Shown here: in pieces, positions 1 to 13,468 of the stretch
Position numbering within the stretch: the first letter of the stretch is position 1
Layout of the letters: every line of letters starts with the position of its first letter
Assembly: GCA_963556195.1 (NCBI GenBank)
Contig: OY744520.1
Coordinates: forward strand, 4,630,001-4,694,000
Length of the DNA stretch: 64,000 nucleotides
Reading direction: 5' to 3'
Source: Sepiola atlantica
Lineage: Eukaryota; Mollusca; Cephalopoda; Sepiida; Sepiolidae
Translations under genes and position numbers: made by a program
Notes under the pieces: model-generated
What the model was told of the DNA's origin: nothing
Seen by the model: the letters and a program-made list of their open reading frames with translations, nothing else
Database searches by the model: none

Positions 1-1675
1 ACGAACCCCGAGTAGCAAGCTTGTAAAAGAACACGTAATTGAATAAACAAGAAAAAAAACCCAAACAAAAAGTTTTATTTATATTATTTCTAATAAATAT
101 AACCTATATAAAAACACTTTCATTTTTTGTATTAATTATTTTTAAAAATCAAGAAAAAATATAAATTGAACCATAACAGACATCCGACATTAACTATGTC
201 ATTTTCCGAGTCTAAAACAGGGAGTCGTTTCGAGTAGACTATTTGTATTAAGCCGTAAGTCCATATTGGAAAAAGGGAGTGAATAATATTCACTTTTAAC
301 AGTTACCTAAGAAAAATACTACATGTATTTCATATTGATAGAAATGGTTACTGTATGTTATATAAAAAGTCTCACAGAATAGGACAAAAATATTCCATAA
401 AATGTTATATCACATAACGTGCCTTTATTGGATTTTCTCATAACTAATTCAACTTAGATTTCACGCGGTGAAGATTCTCAAGTAATGATAATTAACAATA
501 ATTTCAATCGTTTGTAAGGTTTTGCCAATAGCAAGATATTTCTTTGAATGTATTTCAATTAAATTCTTCGTCGAAAACATCCTTAATTCATGTTGTATCT
601 TGTTTGATTATGCATGTTGTTTTCTTCCCGTAGGGATCAATAAAAGCGGGTTTATTTTTTATGAACTAAAACGCAAATTGTTTGGAACATTTGGATCACC
701 TTCTGGCAATAACTATAGGCATCTAATTAATTGAGGAGACCAAATTAACCATTTTTGTGTATCTAAAAAACAAAAGCTACGCTGACATGCAATGATTAAT
801 GTGTGGGGTTAGGTTTTGATCGACTTCCGTGCGTAAGCGGTATTATACGGCTTTAAACTTTATGATAGTTCTCCGGAATCCTGGTACACTGAAAACGGAT
901 GTGAAGCACACACGTTGTCTCACGGTTTTACTTGACATGATGTTATGAGAAAAACATTAAATTATCAATACAAACTGAGTGAGCATAACTTTAACGAAAT
1001 CTACGAAATGACAGAGATATTTACAGGAATCATTGATGCAGGAAATATACTATTGAGTTGTACTTTCAGACGTTTCAAGGAGACGGGAGAGATTATGACA
1101 CGAATAAAGGTTTTAGAATAACCACAAATGTATTTATTTATCTCATAGGAAGACGAGAGCAGCAAAAACTCGATTCTTCCCAGGGGTAGATAGTTGGACA
1201 TATATCATTATTGATCCTAATAAACGACATCCCCAAAGCAATCACATCTGAGATGGGTGCACATGTTAATCATACTACACTTTATACAGAACGCCACAAC
1301 GTGCAAAGCACTCGCTTAACCTTTAGAAAATGATTCTAGTTTGTAGTTGAATTGGCTCAGAAATGGATGGCTACATTTAATGCTATCAAAACAAAGCTCC
1401 TAATTTTTTAGACAACATGAGTTGGAAAAAGTACATCAAAATTGTTGGCAAGTTTTCTGCTAAAAAATAGTCTTAATCTACTGTACTAGAAAACTTTTCT
1501 CATCTATTAGTATACTAAATATCTATATAGTCACTATTCGCCCGTAGATGGGGTGTTGTTGTCATATGTGTGATGGTGAAGCCACTCTAGCTTCTCTACG
1601 TTGGACAGGGTTCAAAAGATATTTCTAAGTAAATGAAGCTAAGAAATGGAGACTAATCGGATTATTAGTTTACAA
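1..1675. other. Unannotated AT-rich sequence
   Basis: I see no coding, RNA or repeat signal here. Open frames are under 75 codons with no recognisable motif, as expected by chance in AT-rich DNA. Confidence 0.6.
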
Positions 1676-1680
1676 GTTAC

Positions 1681-1953
1681 AAGTATTTTAGTTAAAATAT
1701 TTTAGTTAAAATATTTTAGTTAAAATATTTTTATTAAAATATTTTAGTTAAAATATTTTGGTTAAAATATTTTAGTTAAAATATTTTAGTTAAAATATTT
1801 TAGTTAAAATATTTTTGTTGACGTATTTTAGTTAAAATATTTTAGTTAAAGTATTTTAGTTAAAATATTTTAGTTAAAATATTTTAGTTAAAATATTTTA
1901 GTTAAAGTATTTTAGTTTAAATATTTTAGTTTAAATATTTTAGTTAAAATACT
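1681..1953. repeat. 14-bp AT-rich minisatellite
   Basis: About 19 tandem copies of a 14-bp unit, ATATTTTAGTTAAA, run with scattered substitutions such as TTAGTTTAAA, TTGGTTAAA and AAAGTATTT variants. The array is imperfect, so it is not freshly expanded. No coding sequence overlaps it. Confidence 0.93.
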
Positions 1954-1955
1954 AC

Positions 1956-4440
1956 TGCAGCTATTTACAACAACGGAAACATCTACATTTCTTGTGTTGA
2001 TAAAGCATTGCTGTTTAGTGGAAAAATACTGTTAAAGCAAAGAAATAACTTGATCAATGTCATTCCGATTTTCCTTCGTCGGTAATCACGGTTAAGTGGT
2101 GATATGTTCACTTTAAATACGATCGTAAAGAGACCAATTATACTAAACTCTTCGGAAGTCGACCCAAATCGGTAGTTGTCCCATAAAAATAGGACAAAAT
2201 GCACAAAGTCGTTTTGACTGATCTTAAATTAAAGTTGGTTAGTTAAAAGGAAGAAATCGCTTGACAATCGACACAAAGAACAGTGTCGTTTTACTACGAT
2301 TATGGACCATATCACACGTCGATCAGAACGATGCAAGAACTGTATGAATTGCACTTAGACTGCAGTAACAAGTAGCTGTTTGCCAACCTCAAGTGTATGT
2401 GCCATGGAAAAGGATTTATCTCCAATGACGAAGTTATATCGTAAATCTATTTCTATGTTGAGGCTGAAGACAAATCATTCTACAAACAAGCATCGAATGG
2501 TTAGCAAAGCATCGGAATCAGTGAATTACCATGGAAGGAGACGATGTTGATGAACAAAGTCCAATTTTGCATGAAAGTTAAACGCGTGACTTACAGAGTT
2601 ATGTTTTTCGTGTGAAAATTAGAAGCGTACTTCGTACGATGAGACTAATCGTATTTGTATTCAATGTTGAAGAAACAAAAAGAAATACTAACGGCAAAGA
2701 AAGATCAAAAGTAATACGATGACGAAAACACCAACGACTTGACAGAATTAAGAGAGTCTGACCAGGCGTGAATAAAACCATATGCCAAGAAAAAAAATTC
2801 TGAGAGGCAATCCTCAGAAAATTGATTTCATTAGAAAATGGAAAAAGATAAGTGAGAAACAATGATCACCAATTGACCTAAATACAAAAAAACACAAACG
2901 ACGCAAACATAGAAATTATATCACCACCAATGAGAATGAAGAAAGCAACGAAAAACTGCAATTAGAAATGACCGAAGGACAAGAACATGCAAAAAGGTCA
3001 CCAAAAGTAAGATATATCATCGCTAAAGTCAATGACGATTAATATGACATTTTTATTTCAGACTTGTATTTGTATGAGGGGTTGCTAGTTTACTTGCATA
3101 CTTAAATGACCATATATATGAGTAGAGCCCTGAAAGACTTCTAAGAAGTTCTAGGGACCTATTGCATACGAACTTGGACGTGGGAGTAAGGCTTTATTTT
3201 TCGCGTCACTTTCTATGATTTAAATAACAAGCTTAGGTCGATGTTTTACAGCTGACATCGTCATGCTTATATCAAGTAAATTGTTGAAAAGATACAAAAC
3301 CTGTTAATTTGGAGAAAAGTGTTGAGATGAAGCAGTGTTTCTCTAGACCATAACCACATTATTGTCAGAACCTTCTGGCAGGTATTTCAGATATTACATC
3401 ATTTCAGATGCTTAATTTCTCTTTTAAGTGTATGCTAAACAACGTTAGGGTTACCTGTAATAATTCATTTCTGCTGAATGCCATGTTAGTTTGGCGATAT
3501 TTCTGGGATAATTTATTATTTTATATATATAGTTTAGAACTGTGTTTTCTTGACAATGTGTATGGCCATTTTCACAACATTGCAAGCGTTTTACTGCCCG
3601 GACGTCTTTTGTGAGCCATTGTATTGTAGTTGGTTACATTGTAAAGATGAGGGGAAGAGGTTTGTTCCTAATTGCGACCCATTGTGAATTGCAAATCGAC
3701 ATCATGATACACATTATTTATCAAATCACGCCTATGAATATAATAAACTTGAACGTGTGGGCTGGTCGTTAGGACAATGCAAGGAGAAAACCAAACAACC
3801 TTATTAATGTTAGTCTGTATTTTAGAAATAAGGTATTTTTGTGGGGTACATATCACCCCTATTGGAGAACTGATGGTATCAACCAGGTATAATAAATACC
3901 ACTGGTTGCAGAGACTCAAGAGAGACTTTCATACCATGTTTTACCGCACGTTATGAACCCGTTCATCTCCTACCACATTAGTGGCGTTCTGTATTGCTTT
4001 ATGATAAATACATTGTTATATTTTAACCCTGTCACTATTTGTGGTTTATTTCTGTGTGACCCCTAGCACGGGTCTACAACATGTATGTTCATCCTTACTT
4101 ACAATTTCCGGACTTGTGTGCATATCTTGGCCAGAGACACATGGCCAAGATGACTAGGGCATTGTCTCATGTGACCAATATAAAAATTAAAACAAAAAAA
4201 AAATGCATGCGTAATTTTCAGTAGAGGCATTAACTGTCTCCGTTGTAAAATGATAATTTTCCTGAGAAATTTAATTCGATTTTAGTAACATTTATATCAT
4301 AGGAATCTTGTAAGAAATACAAACACATACTAAATACTAGCTGAATTCAAATGAAACGGGTTGTATTGCATCAGGTTTAGTGCAATACGATTCGGAAAAA
4401 TATAGACATCGTCAAAGATTTGGATGAAATAGCAACTTCT
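1956..4440. other. Unannotated sequence, no supported gene
   Basis: No open frame exceeds 90 codons and none shows a motif I know. A short inverted repeat, CTTGGCCA and TGGCCAAG, lies near 4129-4152 and could form a small hairpin. The stretch 2400-3000 is A-rich and may be old transposon-derived DNA, but I cannot name a family. Confidence 0.5.
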
Positions 4441-4450
4441 GTTTGATTAA

Positions 4451-4530
4451 TCGTGTACATTCTTTCAGCATTACATAATCCGAAAAGGGGTGATATCCTG
4501 TAAAGCATACAAACTAAACTAAAACCGCAA
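4451..4530 (-). repeat. Dispersed repeat copy (GGCATATCAACCC-type)
   Basis: On the minus strand this stretch resembles the two direct copies at 19315-19382 and 19442-19509. All share a block in which a TTTTAC(G/A)G start is followed by ATATCA, CCCTTTT, GG(G/A)TTAT and TAATGC(C/T)GAA. The copy here is diverged. The family is unknown to me by name, but I associate similar sequence with octopus genomes. Confidence 0.55.
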
Positions 4531-5655
4531 AAGTTGATTTGAATTGTTTTCATCGGGAATAATGATGACGCCTTAGAATATTGGAGTTGTATTTTCTTGC
4601 CTTCGTTTTCTATTATCATTTTATCCTTCAAAATGCAATATAACATTCCGTTTCGTGTTTAAATAGTTACTTATTCAGTTATCTATAGATATAACAAATT
4701 CCGAGAGGGCATAGCTATCTACAATCACCGCTATTCATTAATTAAACGCGTCCTGTTTTTTTGTTTGTTTTACGACATTCCTGTCTATTTATTCTCATCG
4801 GTTACCCAACTATTCGCCGAAAACTGTTTGAAATGGCGGACTAAATATAATTGCCCAATTTTATAGATTCTATATTCATATGATAATTAATCAGCACTAG
4901 ATCAATAAAATAAACATTCATGAAATAAAAAAAATGTTCGCAAGTTAACACTATTCGCTAATTATTTTATTCCTTTAAAGGAAGAAAGAAAGGAAGAATA
5001 TCATTGCGGATGTAATTCCTACTAGACACACATGTCTGTACTTTCTGGTTACATGTTGCTTCAATTAACTTTTGTAGGACGGCAATCCGGATAGGGGCGT
5101 TGTAATTGCAAGAGGTCACTTATGAGAAAACTGCGATCGACGGGACTTATTGAGTCACACAAACGAGAACAATAACGTTTATTTACATTGTTTCGTTCCA
5201 TCTTTCATATTCGTTTTAGTATATCTATATAATGGCGTGTAATAGATATTCCCCGTTTATATTAAGACATTATAGCCATGTAAACACAAACGGTGTTCAT
5301 CATTCGACTCTGTCACGTTTAGGCCGATTCTCTATGGGTGTTTTATTATCTTTCACAACAAACGACACCTTTGCCTTTTATTAATATTTCTGTTACACCA
5401 ACACCTAAGGTACGCGGCTTCTGTTGCAGCTACTGGTATTTGTCTTCTTAGTCGCAATGTCTCTATATCTTTCTTTGTACTATTTCGCCGTCATACCTAA
5501 TTTTTTGTCCTCGGATAATCGAATGCTATTTAAGATCAGTAACAAAAACTCACATTATACTTCTGTAATGGCGACAAAACCTTTTTCTAATTTTATGTTC
5601 TTATGGGTGGGGCAATATTCACAACTATTTGAAAAGAAGTATTATTATTTACTCA

Positions 5656-5880
5656 CTAGGAGTTATCACACTGGTCATCGTCAGTGGTCGCCCACTGCCG
5701 ACAACCTGTGGTATTCCCTGGAGTCCGAGTGACAACAAGTCTCCTCAGGCCTCCAGTATGCTCCACCTCTTTTCGTTCATCACCGCTGATGACCTTGCGG
5801 TAATCGCAACAGCCACCTACCAACGATTTCCCGCTGATAAGGGTCATTGGTCCCCTCTGGGGCCCGAGTGGCAACAAGCC

Positions 5881-5970
<90 letters not shown>
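5656..5970 (+). repeat. GC-rich dispersed element ending in a (TTA)n tail
   Basis: About 220 bp of GC-rich sequence (5660-5880) stands out from the AT-rich flanks and runs directly into about 30 uninterrupted TTA units. A 16-bp motif, CGAGTGRCAACAAGYC, occurs twice inside it, near 5727 and 5866, the second copy abutting the TTA array. A GC-rich body followed by a trinucleotide tail is the form of some non-LTR retroelement or SINE 3' ends, for example I-type elements with TAA tails. I cannot assign a family. Short open frames on both strands here, one with a long leucine run, are by-products of the composition and the microsatellite. Confidence 0.55.
5881..5970. repeat. (TTA)n microsatellite, ~30 units
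   Basis: An uninterrupted TTA trinucleotide run follows the GC-rich body. In one frame it reads as polyleucine, which should not be taken as protein. Confidence 0.97.
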
Positions 5971-5971
<1 letters not shown>

Positions 5972-5974
5972 ATG

Positions 5975-8950
5975 AAATCCACCTTAAATACGTTGACTTT
6001 ATTGTCCACTTTTTACATATTTGACGTTAATTTATCTTTAAAGAAACGCAAAAAATCAAACAGTTCTACCGTTACCTATCTTTTGCAACTTATTTGCGTT
6101 AACACTATTTAATAATTGTGATAAGCTGTTTAGGTTCTTGTAAATCTCTATTCTAAGACTAATTATTATCTTCATATAACAAACATGGCTAAATGCCATT
6201 TACTTACAGTAGTATCATTTATTTTCAGATGTTTTTATTTCATAATTGCTACTTTAATAATTATTTATTTTTGAATGAATCATTACTTATATTTTCCAGG
6301 GCAACACCAAAACATTGCTAATCACTTAAATTACTTCCAGTTATTTTCTTCTTTTTCATTTCATAATTGCTTCTCAAATATACTTTGCATTAAATCATTA
6401 TTTTACATTTCCCTCGGGCAACGCAGGAACACGGGTCCTGCTAATAAATTAATGAATCAATAAATCTGAAATCTTGATATTTTTGTATAATTTGGTTTAC
6501 TGTTTAATTATGTATGGTCACAGCTAAGACCAGCGCGTTATTTTATTTGAGGTCTAAATAATAATTAAAAAATTAATTTCGATAGCAATGCACAAAGGGA
6601 AAACATTCGATGTCGATGACGTAATAAAGCACGATAAACAAAATAATGATACTGATCGATATAGCTGTGATCGGGAATCGAATCACAGCCGTTTACGACG
6701 TAAGAAAGTGTTATTTAACAGATTCACTGTTGGTGCTGATGAAGAAGCAGAGAGTGAGAGATAAAAGATGGGATAATACCTTTGACTGTCATATCACTAT
6801 AGAAATACAACTAGCAGATCCCAAAGTAAACGCACTGTGGGGATTGAACAAACTTCAAGCTATGCAACACGATTATGCTTCTATACGAACAAAACAACGA
6901 GAAGGCGAGTTAAAAAGTTGAAACTTAAATTCTAAAATGTTAGCGTCGTCTCTCCTGGTAGGCATCGCCAGTTTTCTCTTGTGTGCTTCCATGTTTACCC
7001 ATTTGTATCCCATGTAAATAAGCTCGATTAACCCGACTAGAAAAAATCTTATTCTTCATTTCATAGGTTATCTGATGTCAGAAAGCTGTCTAATCTAATC
7101 GATCCTTTCCGCAGAACGCTTGTCTTTAGAATTCCTTCCCTTCTCCATGTTTCCCCGACTGTACTAACATGTAGAACACGAAATGTTATGTTAACACACA
7201 TAATGCTGCCTAACTCCAAACTAAGAATGTCCTTTATAAACTAGGTCCATAATAACATTAGCCCTCTACGTCCTAGTGGAAAGGTCTCTTGTTTGTCGTG
7301 GAGTAAACTAAATAAAAAGATAAAAAGGCTCTGATTAGTCAAGCAATACAACATGGGTTTAGCGAGAACGTACATCTGAAATAGTAACCAGTAAAGTAAA
7401 GGCAGTTAGCTGAATTCAGTATTTGCATCATCTTAACAACAATGAATAGCATCAATATTCTACGCTGTTTATTGCCGTCAATCCTTGTTTGAATGAATGT
7501 AAAATGAGACAGCTAGATGCCGACGCAGACCCATTCAAATGTTGAGTTTATTAAACTACAATAGACCATAATAAAGAAGAAGTATTCTGCAATATTATTT
7601 ATTTTATTTTAACTTTACTTTCTAGTTAAATGTAATAATTGAACGCATTGCTGTTCTATAAATTAGCATAATATCCATATAATAAAGAAAAGTACATGTT
7701 CCCGTGTCGCTTTGGCTATTATGATTTAAAACCAATGGCTTTATATGTTAATCGGTTCCGCCAGCTACTTAGAGTGCTTCATCGTGATTGTTTCCAAACC
7801 ATATGCGTTCATTTCGTCTTCTTCAAAAATGCATTACATGTTCTCTTGTTTATGTGTTTCCCTAAACTTAGTATTTCACAAAGAAGGTGGAAGACATGTT
7901 GACTCGCACATCTATATCTACCCCCACGTCCCTCACATTCACCGGCGATTTTTTAAATAGATGTAATTTAAGTTAAATCACTGAAATTATTTCTAGTTTT
8001 CCTTCTTTAAATTGTCCACATGATACACTAGATGTTAAATGTAAATGACGAACGCTGTCTCGAATGCACTTTCATTTAATATGGCGTGTTGGCTGTATTT
8101 TAGGGATAAAGAAATATTGAAGTGGATATCAAATACACGGACCGTTATCAGTCTATTCTTCCTTCAAAACAACGAACCTTTATGATTTATTCAGATTTAA
8201 ATACTAAATTTTGTCGGCCGTACACACTTTATAATTCCAGAATAGAGCAGAATATACCAGTAAACGATAGCCTGTCGGATGGTCTTCAAGCATTATTAAC
8301 ATTTTTGCTTTTTCGTTAGTAAATTATTACGAGTTTATACTGTGTTGAAGCATTCATACTAAACGTTCCACTTATTCCAGCAATCCGTTAGATCGCAATG
8401 AGATGAGCAGAACTTTACAAGAATATCTCTGTTAAATGTTTTTTAACACAAATATGGTGCAAATAACTACGTAAACCTATAAGACGAATTGAAAAGAAGT
8501 TAAATGTTGTAACTCAATAAATTAACAAGATACATCAAAATCCTCGAGTCAGCCGAATAATAGCTTCTCACGAGATCCGGCTAATACACATGGTCGAGTT
8601 CTAGTGTGGGGAAAATACATCTCTGCATTGGAACAAACATGGTATCAGTCTAGTAAGATTTCTCATTCGCTGACTGATGACACAACATATGAAGTGTAGT
8701 ACCAGAACAGATACTACACTTTGCTATTATTTGCAAGTTCGTTATATCGTAAGTTATACACCTTGATACAAGAGCCGTGACAAATATAATTACTTACTGT
8801 TTTGGGAAAAAAAGTCCCAAACAATTTATGGTAATTTTTTACTATCAAAACAATCGTATCTTAATTACCCAAAATAAAACTTTCGTCTTATATCTTAGCC
8901 GGACTTAATGATTCTGAATAATCAACAGTAAAATGGAGATACAAAAGTAA
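5975..8950. other. Unannotated sequence with one small repeat remnant
   Basis: No supported gene. The longest open frame, 91 codons at 6646-6921 (+), has no motif I recognise and no adjoining splice-compatible exon I can defend. A small dispersed-repeat remnant at 6411-6446 is listed separately. Confidence 0.5.
6411..6446 (-). repeat. Remnant of a CTAGCAGG..CCCG..GTTGC-type repeat head
   Basis: On the minus strand this reads TTAGCAGGACCCGTGTTCC then TGCGTTGCCCGAGGG. It resembles the heads at 15108-15140 (+) and 30125-30155 (+). The three look like decayed copies of one dispersed family. At 15.1 kb the head is followed by ~120-bp tandem units. Confidence 0.5.
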
Positions 8951-8954
8951 AAAT

Positions 8955-8995
8955 TGTGTGATAGTAAAAATTAGGCCAATTTTTACTATCACACA
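8955..8995. repeat. Perfect 18-bp inverted repeat at minisatellite edge
   Basis: TGTGTGATAGTAAAAATT at 8955-8972 is the exact reverse complement of 8978-8995, with a 5-nt AGGCC centre. The right arm is the first unit of the minisatellite that follows, so the first unit is mirrored at the array boundary. Confidence 0.93.
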
Positions 8996-9885
8996 CTTTT
9001 TAGTATAACACAAGTTTTACTATTACACAATTTTCAGTATCACACAATTTTTACTATTACACAAATTTTAGTACTACACAACTTTTACTATCACACAATG
9101 TATACTATTACACAAGTGTTACTATTAAACAATTGTTAGTATTGCACAATTTTCACTATCACACAATTTCTAGTATTACACAATTTTTACTACCACACAA
9201 TTTTACTATCATCACGCAATTTTTAGTGTTACACAATTTTTACTATCACATATTTTTTATTATCACACAATGTTTACTATCACATAATTCTTAATTTCAC
9301 ACAATTGTTACTATGACACAATTTTACTATTATCATACAATTTTTAGTATCACATAATTTTTAGTATCACATAATTTTTAGTATCACACAATTTTTAATC
9401 TCACAAAATTTTTAGTATCACACAATTTTTAATCTCACACAATTTTTACTATCACATAATTTTTTATCTCACACAATTTTTACTATCACATAATTTTTAA
9501 TCTCACACAATTTTTACTATCACATAATTTTTACTATCACATAATTTTTTATCTCACACAATTTTTACTATCACATAATTTTTTATCTCACACAATTTTT
9601 ACTATCACATAATTTTTAATCTTACACAATTTTTACTATCACATAATTTTTACTATCACATAATTTTTTATCTCACACAATTTTTACTATCACATAATTT
9701 TTAGTATCACATTTTTACTATCACATAATTTTTAATCTCACACAATTTTTAGTATCACACAATTTTACTATTATCACACAATTGTAACTATTACACAATG
9801 TTACAATTATCACACAATTTTACTATCACATAATGCTTAGTATCACACAAATATTACTATCATATCATTTTTAGTATTACATCCA
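8978..9885. repeat. 17-18-bp minisatellite (TTTTTACTATCACACAA)
   Basis: About 50 imperfect copies of a 17-18-bp unit with consensus TTTTTACTATCACACAA. Variants include TAGTATCACATAA and TAATCTCACACAA. In 9420-9720 some variants recur in a higher-order alternation (ACTATCACATAA with TATCTCACACAA). No stable open frame spans it. Confidence 0.93.
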
Positions 9886-10147
9886 AATCATAGTCTACTT
9901 TAGTGGGTTTACATGTAAACAGCTTTAAAAAATATTGCTCAGAAGAAATTAAGAAAAAACATTTTAATATTTCAAATTTTAGACGTGGAAATCACTTTCC
10001 TATATACATTTCATGTAAAACGACCACTTACTTTCTGGCAATTTCGTGGTAATGTTATTCTTATGTTCGGCCTTACAAATAGAATTAAAATTGAAGGGAA
10101 ATTTTAAGGGGTTAACCATGATAACCCACTCTAATTTCAAAAATACT

Positions 10148-10925
10148 TTTTTTAAATGTCCTTATTTGCGGGGGGGTCCTCTCGATTTCTAAATATAAGT
10201 GATAGCAAGATTGCAACAACAAACCATCGCAAGGGTATTATTACTCCGAGTATTGCATCAACTGTTCCATCCCTCACAGAATTCAGAAAGAAAGTTTACC
10301 CAAATATAGCCGAACACTATTTGAACCCTGAACGGCTTACAGAGAGAGTAATTCTAGAACCTAAATCTATCACATGTCATTAATCAACAAGTGTTTGATG
10401 AAATTCTAGCTCAACAACAAACTCTTAGTTCTATATCTTCTACGTTCGATAATGACCGGGCTGTACAATGCCACACATAACTTTAAAGTGTATTAGAATC
10501 CCCTAGTATGCAAACACACAAATTAAAGCTGGATGGCCAATTATGTTCCTCCGGAATATTGATGCTCCAAGGCTATGCAATGGGACGGGACTGTGTGTCA
10601 AACGTATGCAACCTCATGTGATAGAAGCTAGTATACTAACTTGTATGGACAATGGCGAATTGACATTCCTTTCCAAGTTTCCCATTATAACGTCAAATTC
10701 TGTAATTGAATTTAAAAGGCTTTTTCTGCACTTACATTTGGCCATCACAATTAACAAGTCCCAAAGAGAATCCTTGACAGTGATTGGTTTCAACTTGACT
10801 TCACCTTCCGTAAGCCATGGGGAGTTTTATGCAAGATATTCAAGGATAGACTCCACAATGTCTACCCATATTGGCACCAGAAGGGACAAATTCAAAAATA
10901 TTGCATGCAAGAGCTTTGTATGAAT
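10148..10925 (+). pseudogene. Helitron helicase C-terminal remnant
   Basis: This is a decayed 3' part of a Helitron RepHel (Pif1-like) helicase gene. One frame at 10156-10383 encodes a segment with LNPERLTERVILEPKS, matching the stretch LxxRAILxPxN that precedes the last helicase motifs in Helitrons. A second frame at 10543-10923 encodes LRNIDAPRLCNGTGLCVKRM, then VIEFKRLFLHLHLAITINKS and a degenerate YARYSRIDS. These are the LRNId-P-LCNGTRL block and helicase motifs V and VI. Motif V (normally TINKSQGQS) is disrupted after the serine, and motif VI (normally YVACSRV) has lost residues. Stop codons between 10383 and 10543 break the reading. The copy is non-functional. I did not find a convincing 3' hairpin with CTRR end. 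Confidence 0.85.
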
Positions 10926-12827
10926 AAGTTTTCCCCATGTAAAAGAGGAGCCTTTCGGAATAAAAGTATCTACAGGTACACGGGTTTCGGCTGCTTAATA
11001 ACCTTCACTCACCAAACTATTTTGCCTCCAAATGATTCGACAGAAAAAAAGTATTAATATATAAGTTGTGATGCTGAACACAAACACAGCCCATAACGAG
11101 TTAAGCATTTAATAAAATTACATTTTTTACGTTTTAAAAAGATTACATAGCTTTTTAATTATAAACTAAAATACTTTAGAGAAATAAAAAATAATCCAAA
11201 AAAGGGATGGGAAAGTCTGATATGTGATAAAATGATTATAATAGATAACCGCGACCCAAAAGTACAGAAGATTCTCGGGATATACTTTTAAGACGGCCAT
11301 CCGTAAATCGAAAACCTTTTATATATACTTACACACAGTAATGATCAAAAACAAAAATATTATCTTAGGTTTAATTGGGGACACACAAAGCCCGATTTAA
11401 AAAAAAAATTCTTTCGTTGCTCTTTTACATTAACATTGTAGGGACTAGGTTCGCGCCGGAAAAAAAATTCACTAGTTAAAGCTTGGGCATGGATTTTCTT
11501 CAGGTAATCTACTTTCTCGAACAACGCCAGGACACAGGACATCTAGTTTTTAATAAGAAAATTATTCACAGATTATGATTATATGCATTTTCTATACACT
11601 GATCCTATTCATATTAAATACATGGATTATGTAAATAATAACTTGTTTTACATTTAGTTATTTTGTATAATATCGAGGCATGAGGTAATCACATTACTAT
11701 TAGTGTAAATAATATACAAGTAAGCGGGATCCAAATGAAAGCCTACGATTAATTTATTTGCATAATTTGCTGTGAATGATATTTCTCTTGAAATAATGTT
11801 TGTAAGGATAAATGGTATTAAATAAGAATATGCCATTTCTTCATCGGTTCAATTAATTGTCATTTACAGCGAAATATCATTTAAATAAATAAATAAATAA
11901 AACAAATACGCCTCTTCTTCATCTATTTACAATTGTAATGATTGAAATTGTCTTTTTAAAACAATAAATATTCTCTGTCATCTTACTGTAAAAATATTTT
12001 TTCTTTAAATAAATATAAAGAATGTAAATTCCTACAATTTTATTTATCTAGAATTGTATAATTGATATGTTTATCAAAATGACATCAAGATAAAAGGAAG
12101 GCAAAGAGTATATGTCTAAAACTGATTAAGGGTTTCTTTTGAAACAATTCATTTTCTAGTAAGATTTTATTTAATTCGTGTGGGAAATTATGTAGAAATC
12201 TGATTTATTATGAAAAATATTTAAATTTTCAGAAAAAATTCAGATTTACTGAAGAGAAGATGATTTAACTATTTTTCAGAGAGATATTTATGAGAATCTT
12301 TTTATGTGATGATAATCAAACGGAAAGTTGACTTGCATTTTTGAGTAGGGTAGACCGGATGCGGTCCATTCTTTAACCATTTCGTCGATCAATTCTTTAT
12401 AATGTATTTACGTTCTTGCTTCATCCATTATGATGTAACTTCTATAAATTCGCAAACAATTGAAACAACTTCGCGTTGCTGGCAAACCATACTGCCGTCT
12501 CGACGGTCAAGTATCCTGGCTCTACACATTTACCTGTCTCGCCGCACTGAAGAGCTTTAATAACACGAAACAATATGTTTGTTGATTAGATACACACACA
12601 GATATATGAAGAGTTCGAATGCAAAACACGGTGAACGCCATTTTTAAAATCACGAAACTGTCCTAACAAAAACTGGTGCATTTCAACACTTGACTATACG
12701 CCAAAACTATGTGTTACATAATATGATACCGAAGTAATTAAAATAAGTCTAGACTTAATATATTAGTGTTTTTTTATTGTTTAAGGTATCAATTTAAACG
12801 AATTGGATGTATCGCGTTCTTCATTCG

Positions 12828-12830
<3 letters not shown>
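10926..12830. other. Unannotated AT-rich sequence
   Basis: No gene or RNA signal. A short (TAAA)n run lies at about 11879-11902. The boundary of the upstream Helitron remnant could lie in the first part of this stretch but is not visible to me. Confidence 0.5.

Positions 12831-12902
<72 letters not shown>
12831..12902. repeat. (TA)n microsatellite
   Basis: About 36 uninterrupted TA units. The frames that cross it on both strands read as repeating Tyr-Ile and are not genes. Confidence 0.97.
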
Positions 12903-12905
<3 letters not shown>

Positions 12906-13202
12906 AAGTGAGATTACCAACATTTGTAAAAAAACTTTTTTTTTTAATTCTTTATTTCTATATAGTCGCATTGCTTTATAATGTTATAATTTTATAACGC
13001 GTTTCTAGCATCTAGGTTCCTTTCAGATATTCCTTTTATTTGGAAAAATGGATTTATTTTTAACAGTTTGCGTTTCTGCGCATGTGCGCGTGTGTGTATG
13101 TGTTTTCACATATTTTACTTCTCTGGATGAAATGTTTTATGTTTTTTCTTTAAATATACATTGTTTCTCTCACTATAACTGCACTGGTGCTACACTACTC
13201 TC

Positions 13203-13236
13203 TACGTCTCTCTCTCTCTATCTCTCTCTCTCTCTT

Positions 13237-13298
<62 letters not shown>
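13203..13298. repeat. Compound (TC)n-(AC)n-(TA)n microsatellite
   Basis: A TC/CT-rich run (13203-13236) passes through a short AC run into about 27 TA units ending at 13298, directly at the edge of the GC-rich insertion. Confidence 0.95.
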
Positions 13299-13300
<2 letters not shown>

Positions 13301-13468
13301 ACAGCGGCCCCTGGGGGCAGGAGGGGGGGCTGAAGCCCCCTCACTTTTTGACTTGCACCCCCCACTTTACGGTCATCAATAATTAAGTTGATATGCATGT
13401 GTTTAACCAGTCCCCACACTTTTTAAGAGAAGCCCCCCCCCCCACTTTCATAACTGTCCCGCCGGCCT

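Noticed and set aside
5629..6024. 131-codon open frame with a long leucine run
   Set aside because: The length comes from the (TTA)n microsatellite. The rest is part of a dispersed GC-rich repeat, with no domain.
6646..6921. 91-codon plus-strand frame
   Set aside because: No recognisable motif, no splice sites or neighbouring exons I can defend, and length near what chance gives here.
8686..8715. CTGATGACACAACATATGAAG as a hammerhead core
   Set aside because: No stem II and no GAAA-stem III continuation.
8960..9880. CRISPR-like array
   Set aside because: There are no unique spacers between repeats and the units are contiguous. It is an animal minisatellite.
12789..12997. Open frames on both strands with Tyr-Ile repeats
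   Set aside because: They are translations of (TA)n and occur at every TA array in the window.
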